A stretch of 64,000 nucleotides of DNA from UBA4124 sp964577515 (GTDB lineage Bacteria > Patescibacteriota > Minisyncoccia > Phycocordibacterales > UBA9973): the NCBI GenBank assembly GCA_964577515.1, contig CAZNZN010000001.1, forward strand, positions 1 through 64,000, written 5' to 3'. The notes below the pieces were generated by a model that was not told where the DNA came from, searched no databases, and saw only the letters and a program-made list of their open reading frames with translations. Of this stretch, positions 32,587 through 42,718 are shown piece after piece; within the stretch, counting starts at the first letter, position 1, and each line of letters starts with the position of its first letter. The position numbers and the translations under genes are program-made.

Positions 32587-34074
32587 TTACTCTTCGAGCT
32601 CTTCCCAGAGAATGATTTGGTATTTGTCAGATGCAAGCGGAAAATTTGGGGGTGGCGCATAGAGAAGGTTTGTATCGTAGGTAATAGTACGAGTATCATA
32701 TCCTGTGCCATCAGTATATGCATACCCATATCGTTGATTTGTCCCAAGCATTCCATAAAGCGAGATGCTATTGCGATACACGTTGCTTCCACAATAGTTT
32801 GTCCCCCCACCATTTGTTGGAGGATCATAGTACGGCCGACCAATACGTCCATTTTGAGCAATCAATGCAGCATCAATTTTAAGATTATTTGCTGAAAATA
32901 GCCCTGTAGTAATGTTATTTTGAGCAACAAGAGCAATAACATCTGACCCGTCATAATTGGTATAGCTCAGGTTATTATTAACAATGATAGATCTTCGAGT
33001 TGTCGCGTTGTCAGGAAAACGAGCAGCCGCAATAGTAATTCTAGCGGTGTTTATTTGCCCCTCAACCCATACGTTGTCATCAACATAAATCAACCCATTA
33101 GAAGGTATCGTGTAATTTGCAACAAATGTTTTAGTGCCTATGCTCCAAGTACCCCAGTTTGCCTCACCAGTAACATTTGTACAGTTATTTGGTGCAGCAG
33201 TGAGTGTATTTACCTTATACACATCAAAAGTATCATTTGTTTTGAGGATTATTTGGTACCCTTGAGCTCCAGACGGCAGAAGCGCTACTCCTCCTGCTTG
33301 CGCCTGTGTTTTGATTGTTGCGAGATCGTTTGTAATCCCAGCAAAATCAACAGCAGGAACAGGAAATGATCGTCCAGCCTTAAAAACATCTGTCCGAGTA
33401 GCAATTGAAGAAGGCGGTGCTTCTGCTGGACGAAAAGAAGTGTTTACCGTACCTGTACCAGCAGTAATATGCGTATGAACACCAAACTCATTTCCCCCAC
33501 TATGATCAGGATCATCGTAGGAAGTCTTTGCACTAGTTATTTTGTTCCATGCAACTCCATCAAAACGGATTCCTCCGTTTGAATGCAATGGCCCATACAC
33601 AATAGTCCCTTCTCCAAAACGAATATCCGCATTCGCAAGTACTGAGTATTTTGCCAAAGAAGGGATAGCAAGATGGACAATGATGCTTCGAGAAGCTGAA
33701 GTATCAGCAAGCGCTGTTCCTGTTGATTTTATTTTTACCAATGTTGATCCGTCTGGTGGTGGTGTAATACTGAGTGTGTAAGTACCAATTTGTTGCCCCT
33801 CTTTGTCAGTAAACGGGTATGTATACGGTCCGGCCCCAGCATTTCCGAGAGTGTACCCATTCTGATAATGTGCCAAATACCATCGTGCATACTCGATACC
33901 AGCTTCTGCTATCTGCAAGGACACCTCTCTGCTTTGCACTCGTCGAGAAAGTTTTGTACTTGTCGCTCCCCATGAAACAAATGCGACAACCACCGTTATA
34001 CTAATTGCCGCAAAAATCAACACCCCCATAAGAAGCATCCCTTTTTGTTTTAAGGTGTAAAGATTTTTTCTCAT
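32587..34074 (-). CDS. PilX-like pilus-associated protein, 495 aa
   Basis: N-terminal KQKGMLLMGVLIFAAIS looks like a type III signal (Gly before a hydrophobic helix) but lacks the Glu at +5, as in PilX/GspK-type minor pilins. A long exported beta-rich domain follows (LHSNGGIRFDG, VNNNLSYTNYDG), rich in Thr/Asn/Gly. Last gene of the pilus operon; its ATG overlaps the stop of the preceding gene (ATGA). Likely a minor pilin or tip component. Confidence 0.8.
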   Translation of the reverse strand: MRKNLYTLKQKGMLLMGVLIFAAISITVVVAFVSWGATSTKLSRRVQSREVSLQIAEAGIEYARWYLAHYQNGYTLGNAGAGPYTYPFTDKEGQQIGTYTLSITPPPDGSTLVKIKSTGTALADTSASRSIIVHLAIPSLAKYSVLANADIRFGEGTIVYGPLHSNGGIRFDGVAWNKITSAKTSYDDPDHSGGNEFGVHTHITAGTGTVNTSFRPAEAPPSSIATRTDVFKAGRSFPVPAVDFAGITNDLATIKTQAQAGGVALLPSGAQGYQIILKTNDTFDVYKVNTLTAAPNNCTNVTGEANWGTWSIGTKTFVANYTIPSNGLIYVDDNVWVEGQINTARITIAAARFPDNATTRRSIIVNNNLSYTNYDGSDVIALVAQNNITTGLFSANNLKIDAALIAQNGRIGRPYYDPPTNGGGTNYCGSNVYRNSISLYGMLGTNQRYGYAYTDGTGYDTRTITYDTNLLYAPPPNFPLASDKYQIILWEELEE

Positions 34075-34703
34075 TGTTGTATTTTAAGGTTACGAATAGC
34101 GACCTGCGAACTGACTTCTGCTACAGGAGGAGGTTGCTTTGTATCTTGATCAATTCTTATCTTAATACCAATCAAGCGCACCGACTCCAAAGCACCCGAA
34201 GTTGGGTCAACAATACCTCCAGAGCCTCCAGTATAGGTATCACTATAATAGGTAAACATAGAGATACTTTCAGATTGATTTCTGACCCCTGTCATAAAGG
34301 TAGTAGTTATTTTATTTGCTTGGTTATAGACAAGCGGGTTCCCTGTTGGTTTAATCACTTCTTTTATTAGATTCGTCCCTGAAACACTGTACTTAACCCA
34401 TTCTTTTAAATTATCATTATCAATATCGCTATAGAAAGAGAAGCTATAGGCCCCTATTGCATCAATCGGGTACGCACCAGCATTTGAAGGGCTCGATGAA
34501 CGAATTTCTTCAGTCATTGGACGAAGGAGTTTTTGTGCACTATCGGCAGTAGAAAGTGTATTATTAAAATATCGCCCATAAGAGAAAACATCTGCTTCAA
34601 ACTTTCCAATAACAACACTGAGTACTCCGACGATAGCAACAACGACAAGAATCTCAATGAGTGTAAGTCCTTTATTCTTATGGAGTGATTGTTGTTGTAT
34701 CAT
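34071..34703 (-). CDS. Type IV pilin-like protein (PilW/PulJ type)
   Basis: Prepilin with an intact type III signal: KNKG/LTLIEILVVVAIVGVL, Glu at +5. The C-terminal domain has about 170 residues, no Cys pair evident, and repeats of Thr/Ser. Start at 34703 or 34715 (both ATG) overlaps the upstream gene by 26-38 bp, which implies translational coupling. Minor pilin of the operon. Confidence 0.85.
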   Translation of the reverse strand: MIQQQSLHKNKGLTLIEILVVVAIVGVLSVVIGKFEADVFSYGRYFNNTLSTADSAQKLLRPMTEEIRSSSPSNAGAYPIDAIGAYSFSFYSDIDNDNLKEWVKYSVSGTNLIKEVIKPTGNPLVYNQANKITTTFMTGVRNQSESISMFTYYSDTYTGGSGGIVDPTSGALESVRLIGIKIRIDQDTKQPPPVAEVSSQVAIRNLKIQQ

Positions 34704-36447
34704 ACGTATCACCATTAATTGTAATATCTTTTACTACTGACGTATAGCCGGACTTACTTATAATCATACTGTATATACCGTTTGAAAGTCCCCCAAAGTC
34801 AATCTGCCCAGGAGGAAGACATCCAGAAGAGTATGTAATACCTATATCACTTATACTTGGTGTTTTGGTTGTATCAATGGTTGAAAGAAATATCTTATAA
34901 CGAAGGTATTGGTCTCCATTATGACTATCAGCGATATCTGCTCCGTTCACTGTGTAGTATGTTTGATCTGTGCCATCAGGACCGACAAAGTTCCATGTTG
35001 TAGCATCATTATTGGTTGCTATTTGAAAACGTATCGCACTTGCTCCTACTCCAACAGGCTGAGTCCCTGGGAGCCAAGATAGTTGCTGAAATGTTGTCGG
35101 CGCACCAAAGTCGATAGTTGAAGAGGTAAGCGATCCGTTTTGAATGTATAGTCCAGCGCTTCCCAAAAGAGTGATTGCTCCAACCGTGCTGTAGTCAATA
35201 TTTCCATCAGAAGAAGCAAATTTTGTTTCATCGGTAAACAATGACTGTCCGCCACCACCGCTCCAATCTGTCTGCGTTAGCGAGCCGACACTTGTTTGAC
35301 CACTACGACTTGCTGGACCGGAAAGAGCTACAGTAGCACCTGCGACAGGAAGACCTGAAGCATCAACAACTGCAACAACAAGACGGTTGGGGGCTTCATC
35401 GTCTAGTGTAAGCGTCACTTGCGGCGCAGCTCCGGGCGAAATTGATAGCGGAGCAATAGGGTTGGTCCCCACAATATCGTATGTTGTCCCATTAATAACA
35501 GGAGAGTACGTGTCCCATTCAATACCTGAAAGGGTCAATGTACTTCCTGTCACAGAAAAAGGAATAGTAGTTTTTCTAACATCAGGGCTAGTTCCTATAA
35601 GTTTTGTTCCTACAAAACTACCAGATACACCACTGATGACAGTACATTGTGTAGTGCGCAAAGCAAGTGTTACTGTTGCGGTTGTATCAATAGCAAACGT
35701 TGATTGTGTAACAGTATTTGCAGCAACAGTAAGATGCGGCTTCACTGGATTAGGGTTACCTGTATCACCAGGCGTATAGGTTCGGTCAACAGAATACCCT
35801 GATTTTGTCACAGTGATTTTATACTGCTCCGTCGAAGGAGGAGCATCAACAATAGTAAGCACCCCGTTCGTATCGGTAGTATCAGTAATGTTCACCTGTG
35901 GATTTAAGGCGGTGTTTTGTATTGTTACAGTAGCAGCAGGAACAGGTGCACCATTTGCATCAATAGCTTTTATTATAAGCGCACCATTTCCATTTTCGGT
36001 TTCTAACCCTTTAGGAGCAACACCACTAGTATATTCAGCGGTAACAGGAGTAATACAAGAAGTGCACGCTACCTCTATAGAAACAAGTTTGTTGTCTGCA
36101 GGAGATAAATCGTTTGGTGTACCACCAAGGGTGCCATCCGCAGGGTAATCAATGTTACGAATTGTTGTTGTGACAAGAAAAGTAATACCGTTACGAACAA
36201 CAGTCGCTGTCTGCGCAACGATTCCTGAAGGGATACCGTTTATTGTTCCAACATCTGTATATTGGAGGTTACGAATAAATTCCATTTTTTCACTGGCGAT
36301 CTGCGTTGCGATAGTCTTAACACGGATCCGTGTCGCAACTTCAGAAAGCTTTGCATATAATTGATATAGTGCTACCGAGAAAACAACAAAAACAGCTGCT
36401 GCCACAAGTGTTTCTATAAGTGTTGTTCCTCGCTGAGAGCGACGCAT
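34678..36447 (-). CDS. Pilin-like protein with carboxypeptidase-regulatory-like repeats (PilV type)
   Basis: Type III signal RSQRG/TTLIETLVAAAVFVVFSVA at residues 4-25, Glu at +5. The 589-aa product is very long for a pilin. The C-terminal part holds repeated Ig-like/CarboxypepD_reg modules: ALIIKAIDANGAPVPAATVTI and NRLVVAVVDASGLPVAGATVAL, each followed by a GYS/GYT turn. A discoidin-like segment may lie around 400-520. Probably a surface-exposed adhesive minor pilin. Confidence 0.8.
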   Translation of the reverse strand: MRRSQRGTTLIETLVAAAVFVVFSVALYQLYAKLSEVATRIRVKTIATQIASEKMEFIRNLQYTDVGTINGIPSGIVAQTATVVRNGITFLVTTTIRNIDYPADGTLGGTPNDLSPADNKLVSIEVACTSCITPVTAEYTSGVAPKGLETENGNGALIIKAIDANGAPVPAATVTIQNTALNPQVNITDTTDTNGVLTIVDAPPSTEQYKITVTKSGYSVDRTYTPGDTGNPNPVKPHLTVAANTVTQSTFAIDTTATVTLALRTTQCTVISGVSGSFVGTKLIGTSPDVRKTTIPFSVTGSTLTLSGIEWDTYSPVINGTTYDIVGTNPIAPLSISPGAAPQVTLTLDDEAPNRLVVAVVDASGLPVAGATVALSGPASRSGQTSVGSLTQTDWSGGGGQSLFTDETKFASSDGNIDYSTVGAITLLGSAGLYIQNGSLTSSTIDFGAPTTFQQLSWLPGTQPVGVGASAIRFQIATNNDATTWNFVGPDGTDQTYYTVNGADIADSHNGDQYLRYKIFLSTIDTTKTPSISDIGITYSSGCLPPGQIDFGGLSNGIYSMIISKSGYTSVVKDITINGDTYDTTTITP

Positions 36448-36454
36448 GGTATTG

Positions 36455-37663
36455 TTATTTAATTGAATCCATTATTGAATACATAGGAGAGAGCATTGAA
36501 ACCGCAAAAAATCCAACAGCTGCTCCGATAAAAATCATAAGTACTGGTTCAATAATCGTCGAGAGATCTTTAGTTTTATTATCGACTTCTCCTTCATAAA
36601 AAGTAGCGACGTCTAAAAGCATCGTTCCAAGATTTCCTGTCTCCTCTCCTACTTCTATCATCTCGCTCATCATCACAGGGTAGAGTTGTGTATGTGTTTT
36701 AAATACTCCAGAAATAGGAGCACCTTTCTGCACTGCAGCTTCGACTTCTTCAAGCACTTCTTTATAATACGCGTTTTGCACAACCTCTTTTGTAATAGCA
36801 ATCGCTCGACTAATAGAAACGCCTGACCCTAGAAGAGATGAAAGTGTTCGCGTTGTACGAGCAGTATTCACTTCCTTTGCAATCCCTCCAACAACAGGAA
36901 GACGTGTAGAAAGCCAATCAATCATCCTTTTTGTTCTTGGTATCTTACTTATCGCTACTCCAAGACCAACAACCGCAGCAAGCGCGAGGAAAACTAACAG
37001 CACATGATTTGATATCAAGTCACTAAGTCCTATAACAAATTTTGTTGAACCAGGAAGTTCTGTACCAAGATCTTTAAAAGTCTTCGTGAGTGTTGGGACA
37101 ACATAAATAAACATAAGTATCGCTATAAGTATGATCGCTGACATGATGATAGATGGGTACATCATTGCGCTTTTTATTTTTTTATTTAACGCATAACTTT
37201 TTTCAAGGTTAAGCCCGATTTCATTGAGTGTTTTTGGGAGACCACCTGACTCTTCTCCTGCGCGAACCATAGCAACAAACAGCGGTGAAAACACTTTGGG
37301 AAACTTTGTAAGCCCTTCAGAGAACGTCCCTCCTTTATCAATTGTTTCTGAGAGTGTTTGGATTATTTTTTTAAAGTAAGCATTTGTAGTCTGCTTAGAG
37401 AGTACCTGAAACGCTCTCGAAAGAGAGAGTCCTGCGCGAAGCATCCCTGAAAGATTTTTAGTAAAGATAATTTTTTCACTCAGCTTAACACTGTTACCTA
37501 TAAAAGGAATAGTGATATTCATAGCCCCCTTCTTTTCTTCAAGCATAACAGGTGAAAGCCCTTGATTTTTTAGCGCAACAATAGCAGTTGCTTTATCATC
37601 GGCCTCGAGGGTTCCACTCACTACTCTTCCTGTTACTTGTCGTGCTTTGTAAGAAAACTTCAT
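36455..37663 (-). CDS. pilC: Type IV pilus inner-membrane platform protein PilC (T2SF)
   Basis: 402 aa. Two T2SSF domains (about residues 65-190 and 265-390), three hydrophobic segments, and the repeated signature KNLSGMLRAGLSLSRAFQVL / ARTTRTLSSLLGSGVSISRAI. GEESGGLP and GEETGNLG are the two conserved loops. Follows pilB; starts the stretch that runs into the minor pilins. Confidence 0.95.
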   Translation of the reverse strand: MKFSYKARQVTGRVVSGTLEADDKATAIVALKNQGLSPVMLEEKKGAMNITIPFIGNSVKLSEKIIFTKNLSGMLRAGLSLSRAFQVLSKQTTNAYFKKIIQTLSETIDKGGTFSEGLTKFPKVFSPLFVAMVRAGEESGGLPKTLNEIGLNLEKSYALNKKIKSAMMYPSIIMSAIILIAILMFIYVVPTLTKTFKDLGTELPGSTKFVIGLSDLISNHVLLVFLALAAVVGLGVAISKIPRTKRMIDWLSTRLPVVGGIAKEVNTARTTRTLSSLLGSGVSISRAIAITKEVVQNAYYKEVLEEVEAAVQKGAPISGVFKTHTQLYPVMMSEMIEVGEETGNLGTMLLDVATFYEGEVDNKTKDLSTIIEPVLMIFIGAAVGFFAVSMLSPMYSIMDSIK

Positions 37664-37692
37664 GTCTCTCTAGTATACCGTGTGACATAAAA

Positions 37693-37718
37693 AAAACGAC
37701 CCTTGGTAGGATCGTTTT
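37693..37718 (-). terminator. Hairpin between pilB and pilC
   Basis: AAAACGA/TCGTTTT outer stem closed over an inner CC/GG pair, followed by T-run on the minus strand. It may lower pilC expression relative to pilB. Confidence 0.6.
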
Positions 37719-37728
37719 GTTGAAAACA

Positions 37729-39477
37729 TTACTCACTCACCACACGGAGCACTTCTTCAATGGTTGTTTTTCCTTGCACTGCTTGAAAGATACCATCTTC
37801 AATCATTGTTATCATCCCCTCTTTTTTTGCTTGTGCCTCTACCTCGTCAGCAGATCCGCCGCGTAGAATGATTTCCTTCACTGCGGGGCTCACTTTGAGT
37901 GCCTCATGAATACCAACGCGGCCCTTATATCCATCCTCTGATTCTTCATTTTTTACTGGACGAAAGAGAGGTATCTCTTTCCATGGCGTTTTTGGTTTTA
38001 TTATCTGCTCTCCTTCAAGGAACCCACGGATACGTTCAAGATCAACTATCTTGTTAAGGTTCACTATCTCTGCATCAGTTAAGAAATACTGTTCTTTTTT
38101 TGCAGTGAGTCGACGTACAAGACGCTGTGCAATAATCACCTTTGCAGTAGAAACGATCAGAAACGGTTCAACCCCCATATCTATAAGCCGAGGAATAGCC
38201 CCAGCAGCTGAGTTGGTGTGGATAGTAGAAAGCACCAAGTGACCAGTAAGCGCAGCATTCACCGCAAGAGAAGCCGTCTCTCCATCACGAATCTCCCCCA
38301 CCATAATGATATTTGGATCTTGTCGAAGGAGTGCACGAAGCCCGTTTGCAAACGTCATACCAATCTCACTTTTTACTTGCGTTTGATTGATACGTGGCAT
38401 TTGATACTCAATCGGATCTTCAATGGTTGAGATATTCACCGCAGGAGTATTTAAAATATCAAGCATTGTATAGAGCGTCGTTGTCTTTCCTGATCCTGTC
38501 GGACCAGACGCAAGCACAATCCCTGAGTGCTGTTTCATTCCTTCGTGGATACTTTCAAGACATGATCCGTGAAACCCAAGCCCTTCAAGAGTGAACCCGT
38601 GTGAAGACTCACGCAAAATACGTATCACCGTCTTCTCGCCAAAGTATGTTGGGAGTGTTGAAACACGAAATGATACGGGTGAATCATCAAGTACGATTTT
38701 GAACCGTCCGTCTTGTGGAAGACGTTTTTCGTCAAGTTTCAAATTTGAAAGGACCTTGATACGAGCCGTCATTGCTGGAGCAGCGTCTTTCGGAAGCGTC
38801 ATAGCGTCATGGAGTATCCCGTCAATACGATATCGCACCACCAGTGACTCTTCTCCAGGCTCAATATGTACATCAGAAGCTCCTTGCAAGATAGCGTGTG
38901 AAATAAGACTGTCAACGATTTTCACCACTGGCAAATCCTCTGCAAGTTCTTTGAGATCTTTTTCTGATGTTGTGTCGTCTTTCTCATCAACTTTTTGAAT
39001 ACTCCCGACCTCTTTTTGAATAATAGAATCAAACTCTGCCTGAAGACTCTTTTTGTACTGCAGTAGTACCGCCTTTATAGATTCACTATCAGTAAGACGA
39101 GGAAGAATACGAAGTCCTGTTTTTTTCTTTACGAAATCAATCGCAGGAAGGTTATCAATATCGAGAAGACATATTTCGAGATCGTTTCCCTTTTTTCGAC
39201 AAGGCACCACGTTATATTTACGTGCAATTGGTTCTGGAATTAGTTGCAGTATTTCTTTATCGATTTTTTCTTTTTCAATATTAAGGTATGGGACACCGAT
39301 CACGTACGCCTGCAACTTACGAAGCTCTTGCTCTTTGAGTTTGTTGTTTGTAAGGAGGTAGTCAGAAAGCGTTGTTCCTTTTGCTTTTTTTTCTGCTTCA
39401 AACGCATTCAAATCATCAACAGAGATGATGTTCGTATCAAGAATAAGTCGTGTTAATTTTGCTTCATCAACAACCAT
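37729..39477 (-). CDS. pilB: Type IV pilus assembly ATPase PilB (GspE family)
   Basis: 582 aa. N-terminal MshEN/GspE-N domain (about 1-150), Walker A GPTGSGKTT near residue 325, Asp-box IEDPIEY, Walker B IIMVGEIRD, His-box HTNSAAGAIPRL. The C-terminal region of most PilB proteins has a tetracysteine zinc site; here no CxxC is seen. Provides energy for pilus extension. Confidence 0.95.
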   Translation of the reverse strand: MVVDEAKLTRLILDTNIISVDDLNAFEAEKKAKGTTLSDYLLTNNKLKEQELRKLQAYVIGVPYLNIEKEKIDKEILQLIPEPIARKYNVVPCRKKGNDLEICLLDIDNLPAIDFVKKKTGLRILPRLTDSESIKAVLLQYKKSLQAEFDSIIQKEVGSIQKVDEKDDTTSEKDLKELAEDLPVVKIVDSLISHAILQGASDVHIEPGEESLVVRYRIDGILHDAMTLPKDAAPAMTARIKVLSNLKLDEKRLPQDGRFKIVLDDSPVSFRVSTLPTYFGEKTVIRILRESSHGFTLEGLGFHGSCLESIHEGMKQHSGIVLASGPTGSGKTTTLYTMLDILNTPAVNISTIEDPIEYQMPRINQTQVKSEIGMTFANGLRALLRQDPNIIMVGEIRDGETASLAVNAALTGHLVLSTIHTNSAAGAIPRLIDMGVEPFLIVSTAKVIIAQRLVRRLTAKKEQYFLTDAEIVNLNKIVDLERIRGFLEGEQIIKPKTPWKEIPLFRPVKNEESEDGYKGRVGIHEALKVSPAVKEIILRGGSADEVEAQAKKEGMITMIEDGIFQAVQGKTTIEEVLRVVSE

Positions 39478-39491
39478 AACTGTATTGTAAC

Positions 39492-39520
39492 AAAAAAACC
39501 GACATAGTGTCGGTTTTTTT
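39492..39520 (-). terminator. Terminator after the 39526-40614 gene
   Basis: AAAAAAACCGACA/TGTCGGTTTTTTT stem with a TAG loop. Confidence 0.85.
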
Positions 39521-39525
39521 GTTTT

Positions 39526-40614
39526 TTAAAACTCTTTAAAAATTGATTTTCGCTTATTGAGCTCAGACGTATCGTTTGGATCGTACACGCCGTTGGTATA
39601 ACACCCCGGATCATTTGCATCTTTTACACCGTCACCGTCATTATCAATACCATCGCTACATTCAGGTTGCGGTGCACCGGTCACTGTAACTGTTGCGTTG
39701 GCATCAGTAGTCCCTCCTGCTCCAGTACATGAGACAGTGTAGGTAGTAGTACTTGCAGGAGATACTGCGAGAGATCCACTCGTTGCACCTCCAGTATTAA
39801 ACCCAAACCCACTACATGATGTTGCGTTTGTTGAACTCCAAGTAAGTGTTGAAGAATTCCCGAGCGGTATCGATGTAGGGTTTGCAGTAAGAGAAGCTGT
39901 TGGAGCAGGTGGATTTACCTGACAAATACTTCCGTTCCATGTTGTCCCCCCAGCACATGAAGCTGTTGCAGAAGACTGTGCGAGAAGCACTGCATTGTGG
40001 TACAGATAAAAATCAGTTTGCCCATAGCCAAGCGTTGTCGCTTGCGTCCCTCCAGCAAGTGGAGACGGGGTAAATGATGCAGGAGAGCCAGTGTTTCGAG
40101 TAATCGCTGTAGGGTTCACCGTGAGATTTGCAGTAGTCCATGAAACAGTACTTCCACAAGACGAAGCATTTGCAGCAATGGTACACCCTACAGCTGATAG
40201 GGTCCCTGAAGGCGCCCCTCCGTTGTTTACCACAACAAGCGCAGTATCTGACGCATTCGCATACCCAGCCTTCACACAGGTTATTTCAAAGAGATGACTT
40301 CCAGCGGTAAGTCCTGTGATATCTTCAAACTGTGTCGCGTTTGCACTCTTATTCCCTGACCACCAACCGTTGTTTGTTGCTGTACAACTATCAGGAGATC
40401 CTGTGGTGGTCCATGTAAGACGTGTTTGGTTGGTAGGGAGAGTCATTGTATCTGGAACAGCAGTAAGTGTTACTGTGATAGCAACAGGAGCTCCTCCATC
40501 TACAACATACGGGAGTGCACTACTATAAGGGACAAAGCCTGCTAAAGCCTCCCTTGAAAAACCAAAGAAAGTGAAAGCAGTTAAAACAATAAAAGAAAGA
40601 AAGTATTTATTCAT
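39526..40614 (-). CDS. Exported Ig-like/Ca-binding surface protein, 362 aa
   Basis: Signal peptide (residues 1-25, ending in REALA/G). Two Ig-like beta domains rich in Thr/Ser: one with LTWTTTGSPDSCTATNNG, a second with LTANPTSIPLGNSSTLTWSS, each with a Cys pair. C-terminal CSDGIDNDGDGVKDANDPGC is an Asp-rich calcium-binding-like loop found in CPR surface proteins. Adhesin or surface-layer role is inferred. Upstream of the pilus operon on the same strand. Confidence 0.8.
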   Translation of the reverse strand: MNKYFLSFIVLTAFTFFGFSREALAGFVPYSSALPYVVDGGAPVAITVTLTAVPDTMTLPTNQTRLTWTTTGSPDSCTATNNGWWSGNKSANATQFEDITGLTAGSHLFEITCVKAGYANASDTALVVVNNGGAPSGTLSAVGCTIAANASSCGSTVSWTTANLTVNPTAITRNTGSPASFTPSPLAGGTQATTLGYGQTDFYLYHNAVLLAQSSATASCAGGTTWNGSICQVNPPAPTASLTANPTSIPLGNSSTLTWSSTNATSCSGFGFNTGGATSGSLAVSPASTTTYTVSCTGAGGTTDANATVTVTGAPQPECSDGIDNDGDGVKDANDPGCYTNGVYDPNDTSELNKRKSIFKEF

Positions 40615-40643
40615 ATCAATAACTATGGTTAGAACTGACTAAT

Positions 40644-42599
40644 TTATTCACAATATTCTCCATCAACGATTTCAATACTCAAAGGGAGTGCCCCACTCAT
40701 ATCTACGTTCGACCATGTAAACGTAGGGTCTGGGTCACCTCTTTGCTGTACTGCACAGGTCGACATTCTGTTTCCGTACGTGTCATACAGGTTAGTATGA
40801 CCTCCTGGCATTGAGCTACCCAAAGACCATCGAATATACACATCAGATACTCCAAAAAAATTTAGAGGGCCGGCAGTGCCACCACCAGGACCAAGGGGGA
40901 ATGGATTATTTGATGGCACTAATGAAACACCGTCAACAGCAGCATCTTCCAAAATAGTCGCCAGTGAATTATTTGTAGCGTTAAACTCATGTACACCAGA
41001 ATTCACAGAATCATCTACCTCAACGGTAAAGCTGACATAAAACGTCTGTGGCAAAGGAGGAGTTGTGGGGACGTTCACTGTGAAATACTGTGATGCCGGT
41101 GCAAAATAAGGACTATATGCAGGAATAGAAACTACGCCAGGAAAAAGATTAGCTGTGTTTCCTGTAGGAAGATCTATCCATGAGAAGGTAACCGTTTGAT
41201 CAAGTGCTGACAAATTTTCAATGTAGCCATCCACCTGTATCTCATCCCCTTGTGAAAAAGGTTGACCAGGGTGGGTAAAGTTGGACAAGCTTATAGTCAC
41301 ATACAACTCATTATTTGCACCAGCATAAAACTGAGCAGCTTGTACTTCCGCTGTAGGAAGAACACTAAGAGCAAGGAATATAACAAACCCAGCAATGATT
41401 TGCGGAGATGCTCGTCGCTTCTTTATATAGAGTCCGATAAGTGCAATAACAACAAGGATAAGAACGAGAAGCACCGCTCCTTGTCCCCCAGAAAATACAC
41501 TAGGATTCTTTGTTGATGTTGTGGCAATACTGGTTTCGTCTTGCGCAACTGTAGCACCTGCAGCATTTGTGACTGCAACAGAAACTACTGGATTAAAACA
41601 GTTATGTTTTACTTGCACAGTTGCTGTTTGTACCCCGTTTTTTGGTGACGAAACTACTGCTTTACCGCAGGTAAGCCCTCCACTTGTCTTTATGACAACT
41701 GCAGCATCTTTGAAAACAGCCCCTGCACTAGTAAGCGCAAATGCTATTACTGCTTGTTCACCTTTAGCGTAATAATCCTTATCAGCAAGAATACTTTTGA
41801 TAGAAGCAAATGATCCAAAGACACTGTATCCCGCAACAACACTGTTTGATACTGATTGTCCGTTTACAAGCTGTACGACTGTTTTATAGAGCCCTGCATC
41901 TTTTGGAACAGGAAGAGTGACTGCAATTGTTTTCTTTTCAGCTGGCTTCACCAAAAAAGGAGTAGTCGTACCTCCGATAGCTTCTACAGAAGCGCCGTAG
42001 ATGTTTCCTGAAAATGTTTTAAAAGAAGGAGTGCCTGCAATAGGACCACTTGCGGTGTTGGTAACAACACAGGTAAGCACCGGTGCTTCGTTTTCACGGA
42101 GAAGCACTGTAGATGATAGTTGCAACGACTTTTTCTGTTCAGCACCACTGACAGTACAGCTTCCTGGGACAATAACGAGTCCCTTCTCTTCTGCACTGAA
42201 GGTGACATCTTTCAATGTCATCAGTCCAAGTGTAAGTCCTGACTTTTCAGAAACAACAAGCTGCATCGTGTAGGTACCACTAAGCACTGCTGGTGGTACA
42301 TAGACTGCACTCTTCTTTAGAGTGCCTTGTTCCGCTAGAGCAAAAACCTCTGGGAAAACTGTCTCATCAACAACAACCCGATCTTTGTTCAAAAGGCGAA
42401 TACCGTACATCACTTCAGGATGTGCACCTGCACCATTTGTCATGGTAAATGAAAAGGCAACCGAACGACCTACTTGGTCAGTAACGGAAGCACCTTGAAT
42501 ATTTACTTGCGAAAGTTGTCGAACTTGTTGCGCAAACGCGACAGGCGAAGCGACAAACATTCCGAGGACAATCAAAACACCTACAATGATTCTCTTCAT
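40644..42599 (-). CDS. Exported membrane-anchored protein with two modules, 651 aa
   Basis: N-terminal signal peptide (MKRIIVGVLIVLGMFVASPVAFA), beta-rich repeats with conserved Lys/Thr and Cys pairs to about residue 385, then a hydrophobic segment (VLLVLILVVIALIGLYIKKRR) and a second signal-like hydrophobic stretch at about 415-435 (ending VLPTAEVQA). After it comes another exported beta-rich domain with a CARDB-like look (IQVDGYIENLSALDQTVTFSW). It reads like two secreted proteins fused. Start at 42599 fits the signal. Confidence 0.75.
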   Translation of the reverse strand: MKRIIVGVLIVLGMFVASPVAFAQQVRQLSQVNIQGASVTDQVGRSVAFSFTMTNGAGAHPEVMYGIRLLNKDRVVVDETVFPEVFALAEQGTLKKSAVYVPPAVLSGTYTMQLVVSEKSGLTLGLMTLKDVTFSAEEKGLVIVPGSCTVSGAEQKKSLQLSSTVLLRENEAPVLTCVVTNTASGPIAGTPSFKTFSGNIYGASVEAIGGTTTPFLVKPAEKKTIAVTLPVPKDAGLYKTVVQLVNGQSVSNSVVAGYSVFGSFASIKSILADKDYYAKGEQAVIAFALTSAGAVFKDAAVVIKTSGGLTCGKAVVSSPKNGVQTATVQVKHNCFNPVVSVAVTNAAGATVAQDETSIATTSTKNPSVFSGGQGAVLLVLILVVIALIGLYIKKRRASPQIIAGFVIFLALSVLPTAEVQAAQFYAGANNELYVTISLSNFTHPGQPFSQGDEIQVDGYIENLSALDQTVTFSWIDLPTGNTANLFPGVVSIPAYSPYFAPASQYFTVNVPTTPPLPQTFYVSFTVEVDDSVNSGVHEFNATNNSLATILEDAAVDGVSLVPSNNPFPLGPGGGTAGPLNFFGVSDVYIRWSLGSSMPGGHTNLYDTYGNRMSTCAVQQRGDPDPTFTWSNVDMSGALPLSIEIVDGEYCE

Positions 42600-42669
42600 A
42601 TTAAAATTTTTATATTGAAAACAACTACTAATACTTGTAAAGTATAGCATTTAAAAAAGAGGAAAAGAA

Positions 42670-42697
42670 AAAACCTTCGGTGTACACCGAAGGTTTT
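42670..42697 (-). terminator. Terminator after the lipoprotein gene
   Basis: Perfect palindrome AAAACCTTCGGTG/CACCGAAGGTTTT around a TA centre, about 22 nt beyond the stop at 42719. Confidence 0.8.
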
Positions 42698-42718
42698 AAT
42701 CTTTTTGCATCTTACTAC

